From the NCBI GenBank assembly GCA_030424705.1, contig JAUHWJ010000069.1, forward strand, positions 1 through 7,787: a stretch of DNA of 7,787 nt, read 5' to 3'. Positions within the stretch are counted from its first letter, which is position 1. Every line of letters begins with the position of its first letter. Origin of the DNA: Alphaproteobacteria bacterium. GTDB taxonomy: Bacteria; Pseudomonadota; Alphaproteobacteria; Rhodobacterales; Rhodobacteraceae. The translations under genes and the position numbers were made by a program. The notes below the pieces were generated by a model, which had not been told where the DNA came from, made no database searches, and saw only the letters and a list, made by a program, of their open reading frames with translations. This document shows, one piece after another, positions 7,440 through 7,787 of this stretch.

Positions 7440-7448
7440 AGCATAGCA
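7440..7448 (-). promoter_or_regulatory. Possible extended -10 promoter element for putA
   Basis: Read on the minus strand, TGCTATGCT fits the extended -10 pattern TGnTATnnT and lies about 33 nt upstream of the putA ATG. It is one of the few A+T-containing spots in a very GC-rich gap. No convincing -35 box stands 16-18 nt further upstream, which is tolerable for extended -10 promoters. This is a pattern match only. Confidence 0.3.
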
Positions 7449-7515
7449 GCGCGGGCGCCCCGGCGCCGTCCCGAATTCCGCGCTTCTCCGGCGCGAAAGA
7501 CCGCATTCGCCCCCG

Positions 7516-7562
7516 GCCCTGCGGAACGCCCGGCCCGCCGGATGGCGGCTCGCAGGGCGTTC
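7516..7562 (-). terminator. GC-rich stem-loop cluster just after glpK (terminator or attenuator-like)
   Basis: Three nucleotides past the glpK stop codon, the minus strand can form an 8-bp stem from GAACGCCC (7555-7562) and GGGCGTTC (7524-7531), with an inner 5-bp CCGCC/GGCGG hairpin (7544-7548 and 7535-7539). An alternative 8-bp stem pairs GCCCTGCG (7551-7558) with CGCAGGGC (7516-7523); it uses the same upstream arm, so the two exclude each other. Position suggests an end-of-gene structure for glpK. No T run follows, so it is not a classical intrinsic terminator. A 3'-end stabilising structure or an attenuator before putA are alternatives. Confidence 0.4.
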
Positions 7563-7565
7563 GGC

Positions 7566-7787
7566 CTACGCCTCCGCCGGCGCCAGCAGCCGCCGCACGG
7601 CGTCGCGCCAGCCCGCATGCCGCCGCCGCCGCTCCGCCTCGTCGAGCCGCGGCTCGAACCGCCGTTCGAGCGCCCAGCTCCGCGCGAATTCCGCCGGCTC
7701 GGGGCAGAGCCCGGCATGGAGCCCCGCGAGATAGGCCGCGCCGAGCGCCGTCGTCTCCGTCACCACCGGCCGGTCCACCGGCGCGCC
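7566..7787 (-). CDS. glpK: Glycerol kinase, C-terminal fragment (N-terminal part beyond the window)
   Basis: The last 73 codons of glycerol kinase are present; the rest of the roughly 495-residue protein lies past the right edge. The enzyme phosphorylates glycerol to sn-glycerol 3-phosphate with ATP in the cytoplasm, trapping glycerol for catabolism. The fragment begins with [23 protein letters not shown], which aligns with the C-terminal FGGY-kinase signature area of E. coli GlpK ([18 protein letters not shown]). It continues with a Trp, an RRFEP element and [12 protein letters not shown], the counterparts of REFRP and YAGWKKAVKR in E. coli. The reading frame is open across the window edge, and the GTG at 7778 is an internal Val codon, not a start. 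The stop is TAG at 7566. Other FGGY kinases such as xylulokinase are less likely given the [11 protein letters not shown] match. The neighbouring putA follows on the same strand after 159 bp with a stem-loop between, so co-transcription is uncertain. Confidence 0.9.
   Translation of the reverse strand, partial: GAPVDRPVVTETTALGAAYLAGLHAGLCPEPAEFARSWALERRFEPRLDEAERRRRHAGWRDAVRRLLAPAEA

Overview
The window comes from a high-G+C proteobacterial chromosome, most likely an alphaproteobacterium of the Rhodobacterales type. The grounds are very GC-rich codon use (above 80% G+C in parts of putA), a TRAP-type solute receptor, and a long PutA that lacks the N-terminal ribbon-helix-helix domain. This placement is inferred from composition and gene style, not from a marker gene. 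All long reading frames are metabolic or regulatory, and no complete mobile element, RNA gene or CRISPR array was seen.

Left part (1-3230): a small catabolic-looking module. A truncated TRAP transporter substrate-binding protein runs leftward off the window (667 to the edge). An amidase-signature hydrolase diverges from it (844-2079, +). A RidA-family protein converges on the amidase and overlaps its 3' end by 26 bp (2527-2054, -). A TetR-family repressor lies just upstream of ridA on the same strand (3230-2577, -). Two 20-bp sites that match at 16 of 20 positions, in the same orientation, lie in the TRAP/amidase divergent promoter region (770-789) and in the ridA promoter region (2563-2582). 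They have the dyad form of a TetR-family operator. The simplest reading is one regulon in which an unidentified amide- or nitrogen-containing compound is imported, hydrolysed by the amidase, and followed by RidA-type removal of a reactive enamine/imine, all under the local TetR protein.

Middle (3231-3854): about 620 bp with no convincing gene. Its first half is clearly poorer in G+C than its surroundings (about 58% by hand count over 3241-3540). It may hold the tetR promoter and degraded DNA.

Right part (3855-7787): an intact, long putA of type B architecture (proline dehydrogenase, glutamate-semialdehyde dehydrogenase and a C-terminal domain; 1183 aa) on the minus strand, preceded by the C-terminal end of glycerol kinase (glpK), also on the minus strand and cut by the window edge. 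The 159-bp glpK-putA gap holds a GC-rich inverted-repeat cluster that can form two mutually exclusive 8-bp stems, plus a possible extended -10 promoter for putA. PutA oxidises proline to glutamate and GlpK phosphorylates glycerol. Apart from both being carbon-source catabolism, nothing visible links them to the left-hand module.
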